Below are positions 10,376 through 21,424 of a stretch of 64,000 nt of DNA, piece by piece; the first letter of the stretch is position 1, and every line of letters starts with the position of its first letter. A model generated the notes under the pieces. It searched no databases and was not told the DNA's origin. It saw nothing but the letters and a program-made list of their open reading frames with translations. Origin of the DNA: Nephrocerus scutellatus. Its lineage: Eukaryota; Arthropoda; Insecta; Diptera; Pipunculidae. The stretch is taken from NCBI GenBank assembly GCA_947095585.1, contig OX352761.1:22101777-22165776 (forward strand). Reading direction: 5' to 3'. The position numbers were made by a program, and so were the translations under genes.

Positions 10376-11828
10376 ATCAGTAATAAGAAGTCAACAAATA
10401 GTTCGAATTTTTAGAAATTCACTAAGCGTATGTGAATCCTTAATAGAATATCTCCAATTTAATTTTAGTTTTAGAGTTTTACTCTGTCCTCTGATCGTAT
10501 CAATATCAAGCAATTCATTTTGTTGATAAATTTGATGGGAAATGGAAAAAACACACATAAATTCAAAGAAATATTCATTAACCCTCGAGTTTGATTTGTT
10601 TTTCGGAACGTAAAGCTCACTTGCGAATCTTAAGCAAAACTTAGCAAAGTAATTATGTTCTAACAACGTAAAAGTTTAAGGATAATAATTACAGCAGCAA
10701 GTGCAATTTGGTATGAGCAATATCTGGCAACACGAACAGCTAGGGAAGAAGCTTCCTGTGTCGAATATATACGAGTAATAAAACATTGCGCTTCTAAACA
10801 TTCAGTTATGTATTTTGTTAGCAACAAGAACTTCGGCCAAAATTTTGAAAATTTTCTCAAAGCATCGCACACTTAATTTCGTGATGGATTCTCAAGTGAA
10901 ATTCTGGCTGTCATCTCTGAAGCAACGAACAAAGAGGCGGGATGCAATTTACCGTTATAAAATTATGATATAAATGAAACAAGTAATCATACAAAGTTGA
11001 TTACTTGCGGTAATCAAATTTTCCACTATCCTGGCAATCTGCTAAATTTGAATCGATGAATCAACAAGGATTTCGTCCCAATTCACACATACAAGTAATT
11101 TTGCTAAATTCGGAAATTCCAACCTTCTGTAACTGTAACTTCTGTCGGTGGATGCAGCAGTGCATTGTAAGCCAGTTTTGAAAATCATCGATACACAAGT
11201 AATAAATCTGCTCCGGGATCAGAAGCTGTAGGGCATAATGCACGAATACTAAAACCCTCCAGACTAACAGATGAATAATGTCGCATTGTTTTGACTCGAA
11301 TCTGGTTTGGAATTTTCTCTTTTCGTTGTTGTGAGCCAAATGTCTATGTGATCTAGCTACCGTGGTGCTATGCAAATACGAGTGTACTCCAAAAAATGCA
11401 ATGAATCGTAGTCATATCGCCCGTTTGATAGGCCGATGTTAGAGAGTAGAGCTGCCGTGTGCCATTGGCAATGATCCATATTGGAGTATTTTCACACGGC
11501 ACCTATGCCGCCACCCTCGCGATTAAACAAAGTTAATAGCAGAAATTTTGAATGTTTTTAAAAAAAATTCTCGTATCACAAAAATCGTATTAAATAATTT
11601 ATGATAAAAGGGTTTGGAAGACAAAATTTGCGCCGTCAAATATAACGTTTTTGTTGCTAATGATGCTGATAGTCAGGACATTTAGCTCTAAGAGATGTGC
11701 ATGGCTTTTATAACTGATGTACGATATTACGAAAGCGTTAAGTTCTTGCAATAGCGTATAACGCAAAAGACACCGGTTTATTGTGAAGATGCCACGCTTA
11801 TGGTATAAAATGACTTTAGCTTATGGGG
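10376..11828. other. No gene recognised
   Basis: AT-rich sequence with several short open frames (for example minus 11061-11375) and no recognised domain. The last 150 bp, with PVYCEDATLMV near 11770, may be decayed copia sequence upstream of the fragment that follows. Confidence 0.45.
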
Positions 11829-12063
11829 CTATGTGATAGAGTTGAAAATCTCGGTACTCAATTCGTACGCGCAAATCTTAAAACTAAGGTTTACACGCGA
11901 CATGCACCACACGCCAGAAATGTTCGAAATTAAATGCAGTTGTTGTCCAAATGAGGAAATGTTGGCTGATATGTTTACAAAGGGTCTTCCAAAGGATAAG
12001 TTCGTGAATCTGCGAAGCAGATGTAGGCTCCACCAAATCAATTCAGGCGGAGTGTTGAAATAC
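11829..12063 (+). pseudogene. Copia RNase H tail fragment
   Basis: The frame reads PNEEMLADMFTKGLPKDKF then VNLRSRCRLHQINSGGV. This is the conserved end of Ty1/copia RNase H (typically EDNLADIFTKPL...KF..LR..LGL). Only about 60 codons of recognisable sequence remain. The extension to 12129 has no further match. Confidence 0.7.
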
Positions 12064-12173
12064 AATATTGCTGTTGGTGGATTTTTTATTATTCAACGCT
12101 ACATTAAATCGTATAATATCAAATCTTGAATTATTATTTCACTTATCCACGTCATATTCCTACCGTTTCAATA

Positions 12174-12315
12174 GATGCCACACAGCTGGCTAAACAATCG
12201 AGATATTGAAGTCGAAGCTCGGTAGCCGTGCTATCAACAGAAATGGTTCAGTCAATTGGCCTCCTTTTGACTTTTTTCTTTGGAACAACATATGTCAAGA
12301 CTATTGTATCTTCTA
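12174..12315 (+). pseudogene. Older mariner-type transposase scrap, catalytic motif deleted
   Basis: The frame reads LGSRAINRNGSVNWPPFDFF then LWNN. In this transposase family VNWPP is followed by RSCDLTPL and then DFFLW, as seen in the neighbouring element at about 13270-13325. Here exactly that 8-residue block, which holds the third acidic catalytic residue, is absent. The upstream part (DATH near 12174) fits the second catalytic block with indels. A younger mariner element begins 5 bp further on. Confidence 0.55.
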
Positions 12316-12319
12316 TGTA

Positions 12320-13529
12320 AAGGGTTATCCATTTCGCGGTTTCAAAAGTATAGGGCTGGAATTCGACATCTGTCAAACTAAGTTGTTAAAACAATTTTTT
12401 TTTTTCAGTTGAAAGTCTGACATTTACGAAAATGGATCGCTTAATTATCGCACAACACTTGAAAATTGTAAAAACCTACTACAAAAATGGTGATTCTGTC
12501 ACAGCCACATATCGTGCTTTAAGAGGAGATTATGGTTTACATAATCGTCCAACTACGCAAGCAATTGGCAAAATTGTGAAGAAATTAGAAGAGACTGGAT
12601 CGGTTACAGATATTGTAAGGCCTGTGCATCATCGTTTCGCTCGTACAACTGAAAATATCGCTGCTGTAAGTGAAAGTGTTGCCGAAGACCCGATTGTCGA
12701 TTCCTCGTCGTTCTCAGGAATTAGGACTGTCTTACGGCACATTATGGCGTATTTTGCATTTGGATCTACACCTACATCCATATAAAATCTAGCTCACACA
12801 ACAACTGAAGCCAGCTGACCATTCACAACGTCGTAGATACGTCGAATGGGTGCTTGAACAACAGGCGGTGGACGGCGATTTTTCGAACAAAATATTCTTC
12901 AGCGACGAAGCACATTTCTCACTCGGTGGGTATGTTAACAAACAAAATTGTCATATTTGGGGTTCTCAGAATCCTCAAGTAATTGAAGAGAGGCCATTGC
13001 ATCCACAAAAAGTCACTGCTTGGTGCGCTCTTTGGTCCGGAGGTGTGATTGGACCTTACTTATTCGAAAACGGCAATGGAACGACTGTCACCGTCAATTC
13101 GGAGGTTTATGGTCATATGCTAACCGATTTTTTTTTGCCTGCTATTGAAGAATACGACTTAGAAAATATGTGGTTTCAACAAGACGGTGCCACATGCCAC
13201 ACAACTCGAGCGAATATGGCTTTATTGCAAGAGACATTTCCTGGCCGCGTAATTTCTCGTCGTGGCGATATCAACTGGCCACCAAGATCATGCGATTTGA
13301 CACCGCTTGACTTTTTTTTGTGGGGCTACGCAAAAGACCGTGTTTATGCAGATAAACCTTTAACTCTTGAGCACTTAAAAACCAATATTCGTCAAGTTAT
13401 GGCTGAGATAACGCCCACACATAATGTCAACGTTCAAACTTTATAATAAAAAAGAAATATCATGATAAGAAATATTTTATATGTATTTTATTTACGTTTA
13501 CTTTTGAAACCGCAAAATGGATAACCCTT
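12320..13529 (+). mobile_element. Tc1/mariner-superfamily element with both ends (mariner-1)
   Basis: Terminal inverted repeats AAGGGTTATCCATTTCGCGG (12320) and the reverse complement ending at 13529 extend through TTTCAAAAGTA. TA dinucleotides flank both sides (12318-12319, 13530-13531), the duplication expected of this superfamily. Total length is 1,210 bp around a single transposase gene. It lies between an older transposase scrap and a Helentron-like core unit. A related end occurs at 19038. Confidence 0.92.
12432..13446 (+). pseudogene. Mariner-1 transposase, frameshifted
   Basis: It encodes a cut-and-paste transposase of the insect family with a DUF4817-type helix-turn-helix head (MDRLIIAQHLKIVKTYYKNG) and a DDE_3-type catalytic core. 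The first acidic residue is in FFSDEAHFSLGGYVNKQN and the second in WFQQDGATCHTTRAN. The third is in SCDLTPLDFFLWGY, 36 residues after the second. One frameshift near 12700 leaves the PRRSQ...LGLSYGTLWRIL block out of frame. A TAG lies at 12790-12792. The C-terminus is lost: after MAEITPT the frame joins the 3' untranslated sequence, whereas the copy at 19956-20069 keeps the normal ending HLNDVVFHT. It is therefore inactive, although the ends could still be mobilised in trans. Confidence 0.9.
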
Positions 13530-13531
13530 TA

Positions 13532-13745
13532 CTATCCGATATTATTTAAACTTTGTACACATGTGTGTTTCCCATATCAACACTTTCTGTTAAAATTTGT
13601 GCCCCTCGGGCCTCGGGGTCGGGGGGCTCCCATACAAATAATTTACAATATTTTACCCGATTTTCATCAAATTGTAAGCACATGTGTATCTCTCATGGAC
13701 AACATTTTTTGTGTGATCGAGTCCTGAGGCACGAGAGTTTCCCAC
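13532..13745 (+). mobile_element. Helentron-like core units (copy E)
   Basis: Two core units of the dispersed family begin near 13534 and 13655, again 121 bp apart. They carry ACACATGTGTG and the GGGGGGCTCCCATACA block. The mariner-1 right end abuts the first unit at a TA that the intact copies also have at this point, so mariner-1 appears to have landed in or beside this repeat. No 5' microsatellite is present. Confidence 0.7.
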
Positions 13746-13750
13746 ATTGA

Positions 13751-13822
13751 ACGTTTGTCACCCATTCGCAAGAGGTGGGACACCGTGAAAAATGTCCATT
13801 TCCACTGAGCCACGACGCCAAC
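13751..13822 (-). mobile_element. SINE fragment lacking the B box
   Basis: The minus strand has the A-box stretch GTGGCTCAGTGGAAATG followed directly by TTTTTCACGGTGTCCCACCT and the GTGACAAACGTTC block of the SINE body. The B-box part of the tRNA-like head is deleted, and the tail is missing. It is immobile. Confidence 0.75.
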
Positions 13823-15479
13823 AAAGTAAGCTTTTTTTAAACCCCTGATAAGTGATGTCAACATTGGAGATATACCCTTAGTGTAGAACGATTTTTTTCT
13901 TAAAAAATCCCTAAGAATCATTTCCCAAAATTTTTTAATTATGCGTTGCAAACAAAACAACAACGTTACAGAATTCTATTTTCTACAATTCTGGAATTAA
14001 AATTTATTGCCACGCCGGATGCAAGATTTTCTCCCTTTCATATTCTCGCAATGGAAATACCACACGACTGTCTTGGAATAACTACTGAACTTTTTCGAGG
14101 AATATTCGGCATCATATGACAAACATTTTCTTCAGCCTTATTTGGCTGCTGTTGCAATTATGTACATATGTACGTTATCTTATCGCATTTCACTGAAATT
14201 TTCTCTGTAATTTACGAGTAAAACTCAATGACACGTTAAGATCCTTTCGAATTTCAAACGGTGCGTTCGTGCTTTATCTGTCCTGTTTGTTGCCAGTTGG
14301 AAAAAATTAATAACACGCGTCAGCTGCACTCATGTAATTACTCTGTTTGTTGCTATCAATTACATAGACGTGTGCATACACAAATACAAAAAAAGCCAAT
14401 TTGCGGTGCAGCTCAGGACAAATATTGCAGTCACGTCACAACGGTAACTTAAATCACTATCAGGATCGTTAAAGAAGTGATCTTTCAATGTAAAGAAGAA
14501 ATATGTAATAACTATACGAACAGTAAAGATGGTATAGGCTAACCTCTGATTTTTATCTATAAAATTTATCAATAAACCAAACTGAAAGACAGACGGATAA
14601 ATGAATGTTCGCACAACGTCTTCAATAGAAAGAAAAACCAAGACGACAACGAAAGTCACTCGCTTTTCATCTTAAGTGTGCCTTGTTCAGAAAACATCAC
14701 ATTTGTACACACCCATAGTAACAGAGTAAGGACAATTTTATTGCACGTTGTTTGGCTCATATATGATTGTGTTGTTTTCATTTATGCAAAAATTAAATTG
14801 TGAGCAATAATTCATCAAAAAGAATGTAAGCAACAGCGCTCCTCGAACGCCTCAGAGCAATACTTGAGAAAAGTTTCACTGTCATGATGGAAACTTAAGA
14901 GTTAAGACTGATGGTAGAGGGCAACCATCCACCGTCTGTGTTGCAGGCTCCACATAGCATAACAATTATTATTATTTTTACATCTTCTTGAGTTAGTACG
15001 AGTATATTACTTAACTTTAGAACACTTCCACTTCGGTGAATTTTGGATGAGGGTTTGTAATGTATGCGGCCGCCGCCGCGGTACGCACTGGGCATGACTA
15101 CTCTTGTGGAAGCCATACTTATGCTATGATTGTACGTTATGTAATACTCGAATATTAAGAGGGTGAGAAGATACGGAAAACGTTTTTTATTTTATTTTAC
15201 AAAGTTTAAAGTTTTTGCGCGCACAATTAGCGGTAGGGCTCTGTCTCAAGTATGGTCTGCAAATGTTCACATAAAATGTGATTAAAGTTAGTAAACCTAG
15301 CGAAAATGGTTGCATTTAAACATTTAGTTAAACAGATTCAATTAATTTAAGAATTTTATAAAAAAAACTATTAATAACACAATTACTTACATAATTGACG
15401 ACATTTTAGTATCATGTTATCACAGTGTAATCATTTTTCCTTTTCATTAACGGGGTGCTAGTTTATTATTTACTAGCTG
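13823..15479. other. No gene recognised
   Basis: Mostly AT-rich sequence. A GC-rich patch at 15067-15085 (GCGGCCGCCGCCGCGG) stands out, but the 73-codon minus-strand frame over it (14895-15116) has no domain I recognise. This could be host sequence. Confidence 0.45.
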
Positions 15480-15778
15480 AAATTTCCAGCTTTCCCTGGG
15501 TGACCCCACCACACTACCACCACCGAACTGACCACCAACACCCTCAAAGACCCACTCCAAGACATACCTTAAGATACATCCAAAGTCCTACCCAACCACA
15601 TATATCTGCTCTATCAATTAAATGCACGGTCTTCGAGTCAATTTCAAACAAACAATACAAAGCCACCAACCTCGTCAATCCATTAAATACCACCATCACA
15701 GTACACATACACCCTCTACAAACATTCACCCCTACCGTCTCCACCGAATCCCAAATTTTCAACTACATCAGATGAACG
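15480..15778. repeat. G-poor, C/A-rich block (left)
   Basis: About 300 bp in which the plus strand is dominated by C and A with very few G. A matching block lies at 18176-18515, on the other side of the R1-like element. It encodes no recognisable protein. It may be the pre-insertion host locus or a low-complexity repeat. Confidence 0.6.
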
Positions 15779-15783
15779 GCCTT

Positions 15784-18060
15784 CGACTTAAGAAGAAATA
15801 CAGATATACAGATTTGATGAAAAATTGTTCCTTTTCATGTTGGAGGATACCAGTATCTCAGGGACAGCGACGGAAAAGGTGTCTATAGTTATGACCTCGC
15901 TAAGAAGAGCTTGTTATGCAGCAATGCTGAGGAAAGTATTAATTGGCCAACGCAAATCTACCTACTGGTGGAATTAAATAATAGCGGAACTGCATCGGAA
16001 GTGCCTACTGGCCAAACGGCAATACCAAAGAGAAAGGCGTAGGAACATTGATGATCTGCGCCAGCACAATTGTAATGTCCGATCACAGGTTAGGACGGCT
16101 GACCCTCGTGACCAATAATGCTGAATAGTATTGTAAACGTATTGTTCACGCAACAAATAGAACACGACTATAATGTAGGGATAGGTAATCCCGATGAAGA
16201 ATTTGCGCCTGTGATGGCCGATGAAGTTCTCCAGGCTGCCAGGAAGGTAGGCAATAACAAGACCCCAGGACCAGATAATATTCCTAACGTGACATTAAAA
16301 TCCGCAATTAGGAACTATCCAAGAATGTTTGCAAACATTCTTGACACTCCCAGCGGAGTGGAAAAAACAGAGACTTGTCCTACTCCCTAAAGGGAAAAAA
16401 CCACCAGACGAACCATCCTCATACCGTCATATATGTATGCTCGATACAACGGGCAAAATCTTAGAAAGAATTATCGGTGGTAGGCTACAGGAAGCCGTAG
16501 TACAATCAGGCGACCTTGCAGAACATCAGTATGGCTTCCGCAAAGCACGCTCAACAATTGATGCCATTGATTTTGTTGAAAATTTGGCACAAAAAGCGAT
16601 AGATGGGAAAAGGTGGAAGGGAGGAACATAAAAGTATTGCACCATAGTCACCCTCGATATCAAGAATGCTTTTAATTCAGCCAAATGGAGTTGTATATTC
16701 AATGAGCTACGTCGGAGTGAGGTCCCGTCGTACATTTTGAGGTTGGTGGCAGATTACTTCAGTAACAGAATTCTGCTATACAACACCGACAATGGCAGGA
16801 ACATAAGGTAACCGGAGGAGTTCCACAGGGGTCTATACTAGGCCCATTATTATGGAATATAATGTACGATGGCATTTTTAGGCTCCAAACACCTGAAGAG
16901 GCAGAGATTGTCGGTTTTGCAGATGGCATCGCAGTCGTCGTTGTGGCAAAACACAAGGAGGAGACAACCGCAATATGTAATGCAACAATTAGGACTATCC
17001 GGGATTGGCTGACGTCAATCGGATTACAGTTGGCAGAACATAAAACTGAAGCTCTACTAATATCCAGTAGGAAAATAGGAGAGACAATAAGCTTTGTAGT
17101 TGGTAATTGTTCAATTATATCTAAGCCATCAATTAGATACCTGGAAATGGTTATTGATACAAAACTCTTATTCAAAGAGCATTTAAAGGCTGCCAGCAAT
17201 AAAGCAGAGACTGTATGTTCGGGACTGTCTAGAATTATGCCTAACACTGGAGGAGCAAGGCAAACAAGAAGAAAGCTATTGGCCAATATTGTCTCGTCCA
17301 TCCTTTTATATTGAGCGCCAATTTGGGCTGACGCAATGGATAAGGTTAGCTACTGGCGGAAGATATCATCTATCCAGCGATTGAGTGCTCTAAGAGTGAT
17401 CTGCGGCTTTAGAACCATCTCGAGCGATGCAGCGTTTGTGGTTGCGGGTATGATCCCAATCGAATTACTGGCCAAGGAACGTCAGGTGATTTATAGGCGC
17501 CGCGGGTATCTTACAAGAGCCGAGAACCGCAAAACAGCACACGCCGGAGCAGTTAGAAGCTGGCAAAGAAGATGGGTCCAGTCAAGTAAGGGTAGATGGA
17601 CCCATAGATTAATACCATCTATAGAATTATGGACCGGTAGAAGCCATGGAGAAGTAGACTTCTATCTAACCCAATTTTTAACTGAGCATGGGTGCTTCCG
17701 CTCATACCTCTTTAAATACAAACACGAGAGTTTATCCGACTGTACTTTATGTGAGGGTATTCCAGAAGATGTGTGTTTTCTTTCATTGTCCGCGTTTTGC
17801 AGGAGTAGGACAGGATGTGTCAGAGAAAATAGGGCACACTATTTCGTCAGAAAACATAGTTAATTCTATGCTACAACATGAGGAGATATGGAACGCAATC
17901 AGTGGAATGTCTTCCAGAATAATGCAGCGCCTACGGTGTCTCTAGCGTGAGAGGAGGAATGAAGAAGGGTAACACAGCAAAATAATGTGAATAAAGAAGA
18001 AGAATAAAATATCAAAAATGAAAGTGCAGCCATCGCTGAGAGCCTTCCCGTGATAAAAAA
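15784..18060 (+). pseudogene. R1-clade-like non-LTR retrotransposon, 5' truncated
   Basis: It starts in the connector (STYWWN, LLAKRQYQRERRR, about 15950-16060) and continues through KTPGPDNIPN (16118-16390) and EHQYGFRKARSTIDAIDFVE (16329-16631). RT motif A, VTLDIKNAFNSAKW, is at about 16650, and GGVPQGSILGPLLWNIMYDG at 16815-16870. Motif C reads FADG at 16916-16927 instead of FADD, so a catalytic aspartate is lost. The thumb and tail continue to 17863, with a CCHC-like motif (DCTLCEG...FHCPRF) split by a frameshift near 17770. Stops also lie at 16629 and 17312. There is no endonuclease domain. The product would be a reverse transcriptase for target-primed insertion. R1 is my best clade call; I-group relatives are possible. 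Confidence 0.75.
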
Positions 18061-18063
18061 AAA

Positions 18064-18122
18064 TGTATATACATACAGACATACAGACATACAGACATAC
18101 AGACATACAGACATACAGATAT
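18064..18122. repeat. (CATACAGA)n microsatellite
   Basis: Perfect 8-bp repeats of CATACAGA run from about 18070 to 18118, directly after the A-rich end of the R1-like element. A short related ATACAGATATACAG stretch lies at its 5' edge (15798-15812). It may be part of the element's target site. Confidence 0.85.
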
Positions 18123-18175
18123 AATTTAATGTCAATGTCTAGAAATTCCTAGAAGCGTGCGCTAAAAAAAAGCCA

Positions 18176-18515
18176 CCATATAACACCATACCCCATCGGT
18201 TCACCGCTATAAATTCGACACTAACATCTATATCGACCCCGCTCTAAAAAAACCCAAGAACCCCTCAAGATCCACCAAATCACACCAAATCTCTTGAAGC
18301 CTTCGCTAATAAAATAACCCGAAATACAAAACCACACCCAGTCGACCCACCTCTGTCTCTACCATAGTCCTAACAGCACTATTTATCTCAGAAACCCCGA
18401 AAACTATTGATTCGACACTAATAACAATATATACCCCAACAACCCTAAGACCCCTTCAACACCCATCAAATCCTTTCTTCTCATCTTAGCGACCGACCCC
18501 GAAAACTATACCCTA
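18176..18515. repeat. G-poor, C/A-rich block (right)
   Basis: The plus strand is again C/A-rich and G-poor (for example CGACCCCGCTCTAAAAAAAC), resembling 15480-15778. It has no coding content. Together the two blocks bracket the R1-like insertion. Confidence 0.6.
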
Positions 18516-18595
18516 ATATTGAATGGTGTGACGCAGCGGCTGCGGATAGTGCAGAGCATATTCTGTCAAATATTCTCATATTTTTTGACAATAAA

Positions 18596-18814
18596 CCTTG
18601 CTGCTACAGCTATAAGACACCATTAACGTTTTTGGCTGCTTCACGAAGAGGACATACATCAAAACTCACTTTTGTTTTGACTTACAAAATAAAAGGTACA
18701 GGTAAAAAAAGGTACTGCGAGCACTGTAACAATCTCCAAGAAAAATGTCAAAAAGAGGTTACATTTTCGTTAATAGCTGCGCAGAAAAATCACACTAGCT
18801 GCAAAAACTTGTAG
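18596..18814 (+). other. Short ORF with a possible FLYWCH-like zinc finger
   Basis: The frame reads FLAASRRGHTSKLTFVLTYK then KRYCEHCNNLQEKC and KNHTSCK. The order of a small RG motif, a YxC pair, a KC and a final xNH resembles a degraded FLYWCH-type finger, which is found in insect transcription factors and some transposon proteins. The aromatic tryptophan is missing. There is no ATG at the natural start and no exon signal I can prove, so this is weak. Confidence 0.25.
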
Positions 18815-19037
18815 CAGTTGCGCATCCGCTGCGAGATCTACTCACAATATTAATTTTATTTTACTCACAAACCTTAGTCAATGTCAATTGTCTTGCAATG
18901 AAAATATTTCCCTATTTGTTGATCCCATTATGGTTTATGTCTTCGTTAGAACTTGTGAACCACTAAATTGGTATCCTGATGGTGTTTCATCACAGTTGTA
19001 GAACCACTTTTTGCGTGAGTTACATAGCCAATTAGTA

Positions 19038-19092
19038 AAAGGTTATCCATTTTGCGGTTTCAAAAGTAAACGTAAATAAAACACATATAAAA
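19038..19092 (-). mobile_element. Mariner-2, terminal part
   Basis: AAAGGTTATCCATTTTGCGG and the following 35 bp match the right end of mariner-1 (13474-13529) in reverse orientation, with a TA at 19036-19037. The element is then broken by a Helentron-like insertion and resumes at 19906. Confidence 0.85.
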
Positions 19093-19905
19093 TATTTTTA
19101 AATTCTCTATATTAACTTCACTTGCCCGTGTGTTTGTGGGTTTGTGGGCTTGTGGGCTTGTGGGTTTGTGGATTTGTTGTGGATTCTTGCGAACAATTTT
19201 TAACCCATTTCCTACAGCCCGATTTTATTGAAATTTGGCACACATGTGTATTTCCGGAGACAACACTTTCTATTAAATTTTGAGGCCCCTCGGGCTGCGG
19301 GGTCAAGGGGCTCCCATACAAAAATTTTAAAAAATTTGGTAGCGATCGGGTCCCGGTTTCGGCCGCAAGGCCCTTATACATTTTTTAAATATCTATACTG
19401 GCATCAGATATTCGTCGCCCTTTATGGACTGTGTGCGGTGTGTGCTGCGCAGTCGGCTGCGCTGCATGGTTTTGGTGGTAGAGAGAGAGAAATCTTAGCT
19501 CACGCACAAATGAACCCAGCAAATGAAACGAGACATAAATGTTTTATGCTTAATTCAACTTACATTTTTATTTACTGAATTGTATTTTTATTGATGTCGT
19601 TTTTTTGTTGTCGATATCAACTTACAGATAGAACAACAAGTTTTTGCAATATTCTGTCATTTCGCGTTTTCATAAATTAGTTCAGAGCAGTCAAAGAGTT
19701 CTCAAGATAAATGTTCGTGTTTCTTATTTGCTCAGAGTATGAGCGTGCTCTAAGTGCTCAGAATAAAATGATCTGAGCTTTTTCAATTTTAACATCTGAT
19801 GTCAAATGTCTGTTTCGATGATTTTCTCCTACAATAAAAAAAAAATGGTCTAGGATCGAGGGGCTCCCATATCAATTTCTGCGATTAGATTTTTTTTATG
19901 GGTTG
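19093..19905 (+). mobile_element. Helentron-like element (copy A) inside mariner-2
   Basis: The left end TTTTTAAATTCTCTATATTA is followed by an 8-bp microsatellite (TTGTGGGY)n at 19127-19180. One core unit (GCCCGATTTTATTGAAATTT, then CACACATGTGTAT and GGGGCTCCCATACA) follows, then a body shared with copy B to the right end TTTTATGGGTTGTTTTTTTT. It is almost collinear with 54810-55725. No ORF is credible. It resembles DINE-1/HINE elements, which use a Helentron protein in trans. That assignment is inferred from architecture. Confidence 0.75.
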
Positions 19906-20069
19906 TTTTTTTTATCATGATATTTCTTTTTTATTATAAAGTTTGCACGTTGACATTATGTATGAAACACTACATCATTTAAATGACCACCACGCGAATT
20001 GTTGCAAGCATCAATTCTTTTGAGGTAATTTTTGACCACTTTTTGACTCATATTTGGCTGTGACTGCAG
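19906..20069 (-). pseudogene. Mariner-2, transposase C-terminus and 3' region
   Basis: The minus strand at 19906-19955 matches the mariner-1 3' untranslated region. The codons at 19956-20069 read MSQKVVKNYLKRIDACNNSR then GGHLNDVVFHT and stop. This is the normal C-terminus that mariner-1 has lost. Further upstream (higher coordinates) the match stops at a foldback repeat, so the rest of the transposase is missing here. Confidence 0.85.
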
Positions 20070-20600
20070 TAAATAACAAAAAAATGAATTTTTCACGCGT
20101 CCAAGCCGGTTTTTCTGCTAAATCGAGAGAGAAGCAGAAATCACAAACGACAAACAAAAGAGAATTCTTGCTCATGCGCAATGTGTTCGTTGAGATTGTA
20201 GTAAATAACAAAAGACATTTATATCATAACATAACTAGTGTTGTTATGGGCTACTTTCGAGGCTAGTTTATAGCGTACGAAACAGTCACTTTCGTTTATT
20301 GGCGTGTGAAAAAAATTTTTCACACGCCCATAGTCTTTTGTTATTTACTACAATCTCAGCGAACACACATTCTCACATTTCTGCTTCTCTCTCTATTTAG
20401 CAAAAAAACCGGTTTGGACGCGTGAAAAATAGCGTACATGACTTGCAGAAAAGTGATCATCGTGCTCGTTAGATTGCCGAACTCGGCTACCGCCTCGTTC
20501 GTCAAGCTTCGACCTCGCACGATAAACTCCACTTTCCTTGCTCGTTCTGTAATATACTATATCACAATATTTGGTGTGCCAAACCAACAAAAAACCAATT
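20070..20600. repeat. Foldback (long inverted) repeat, copy 1
   Basis: The left arm (about 20070-20215) contains ACGCGTCCAAGCCGGTTTTT and GTAGTAAATAACAAAAGAC. The right arm (about 20330-20430) contains the reverse complements. The centre is a perfect hairpin of GGCGTGTGAAAAA and its complement at 20301-20328. The right side continues with a further 150 bp that recurs inverted at 41870. It is non-coding and interrupts mariner-2. No superfamily is recognisable. Confidence 0.75.
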
Positions 20601-21424
20601 TTTACATGAAACTCAACGAAAGAAAGCAAAGGAAATTAAAAACGGAGACAACAAAGTTAAAAACATAAAAATACATATATTAAATGTATGCTTTATGGAA
20701 TGCAGGGAAACCATTTATCTTTTCAGCACAGAAAAACTTTAAATTTTCGCATAATGTATAGGAGCGAAAAATACAAATATTTTGGCATATTTGTCGTCTT
20801 TTCATCTACTTTGGAAAATGCCCTACAGTATCATGGATTACAGAAACTAGAGGAAAAACTCTGGTGTCTTGCTAGATCCTGCCGACCTTTGGGTGTTAAA
20901 AATGTGTCTGAATATGTTCCTGGAGCTGGAGATCCGATGTTAGTTGGTGTTCATCGAGCAAGGTCGGCTACGTTTTGTAAAGGAACTTTACCTGCTTTGC
21001 AAAAATGCTCGGCAATTACAAGTTTAAATTCCTACAGAGGCCTATGATCTTCATTTTGTTGTTGGCGCCAGCGAATCCATGAGTTGACGAAACATAAATC
21101 AATCATGTAGAAAAATATCTTTTAGATCAAAATTGATCCTTGCATCGAGTCAAGCAAGTCCACGCCAACCATGTATTTATTATACACTGCTACAACTTGT
21201 GGAGCAGGGATTTCTTTGTATTGCCGGTCTTTTCTAAAATAACGATGTTTTATTGTAACTGGTGCACTGCCAAGCAGATAGCATGTCAAACCATGCCACC
21301 AAATTCATTTACACTTCATCTATTATCGCTACTTTCTCTACCATACTTCCCCGTCCTCTTCTTTCTTAAGTTCTTTTTCTAATGAGATTTTTGAATTGGA
21401 AACTCGGTTTAATCTCACTGTAGA
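20601..21424. other. No gene recognised
   Basis: It holds a 119-codon plus-strand open frame at 20688-21047 with no domain I know. The rest is AT-rich and non-coding. Coding cannot be supported. Confidence 0.4.
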
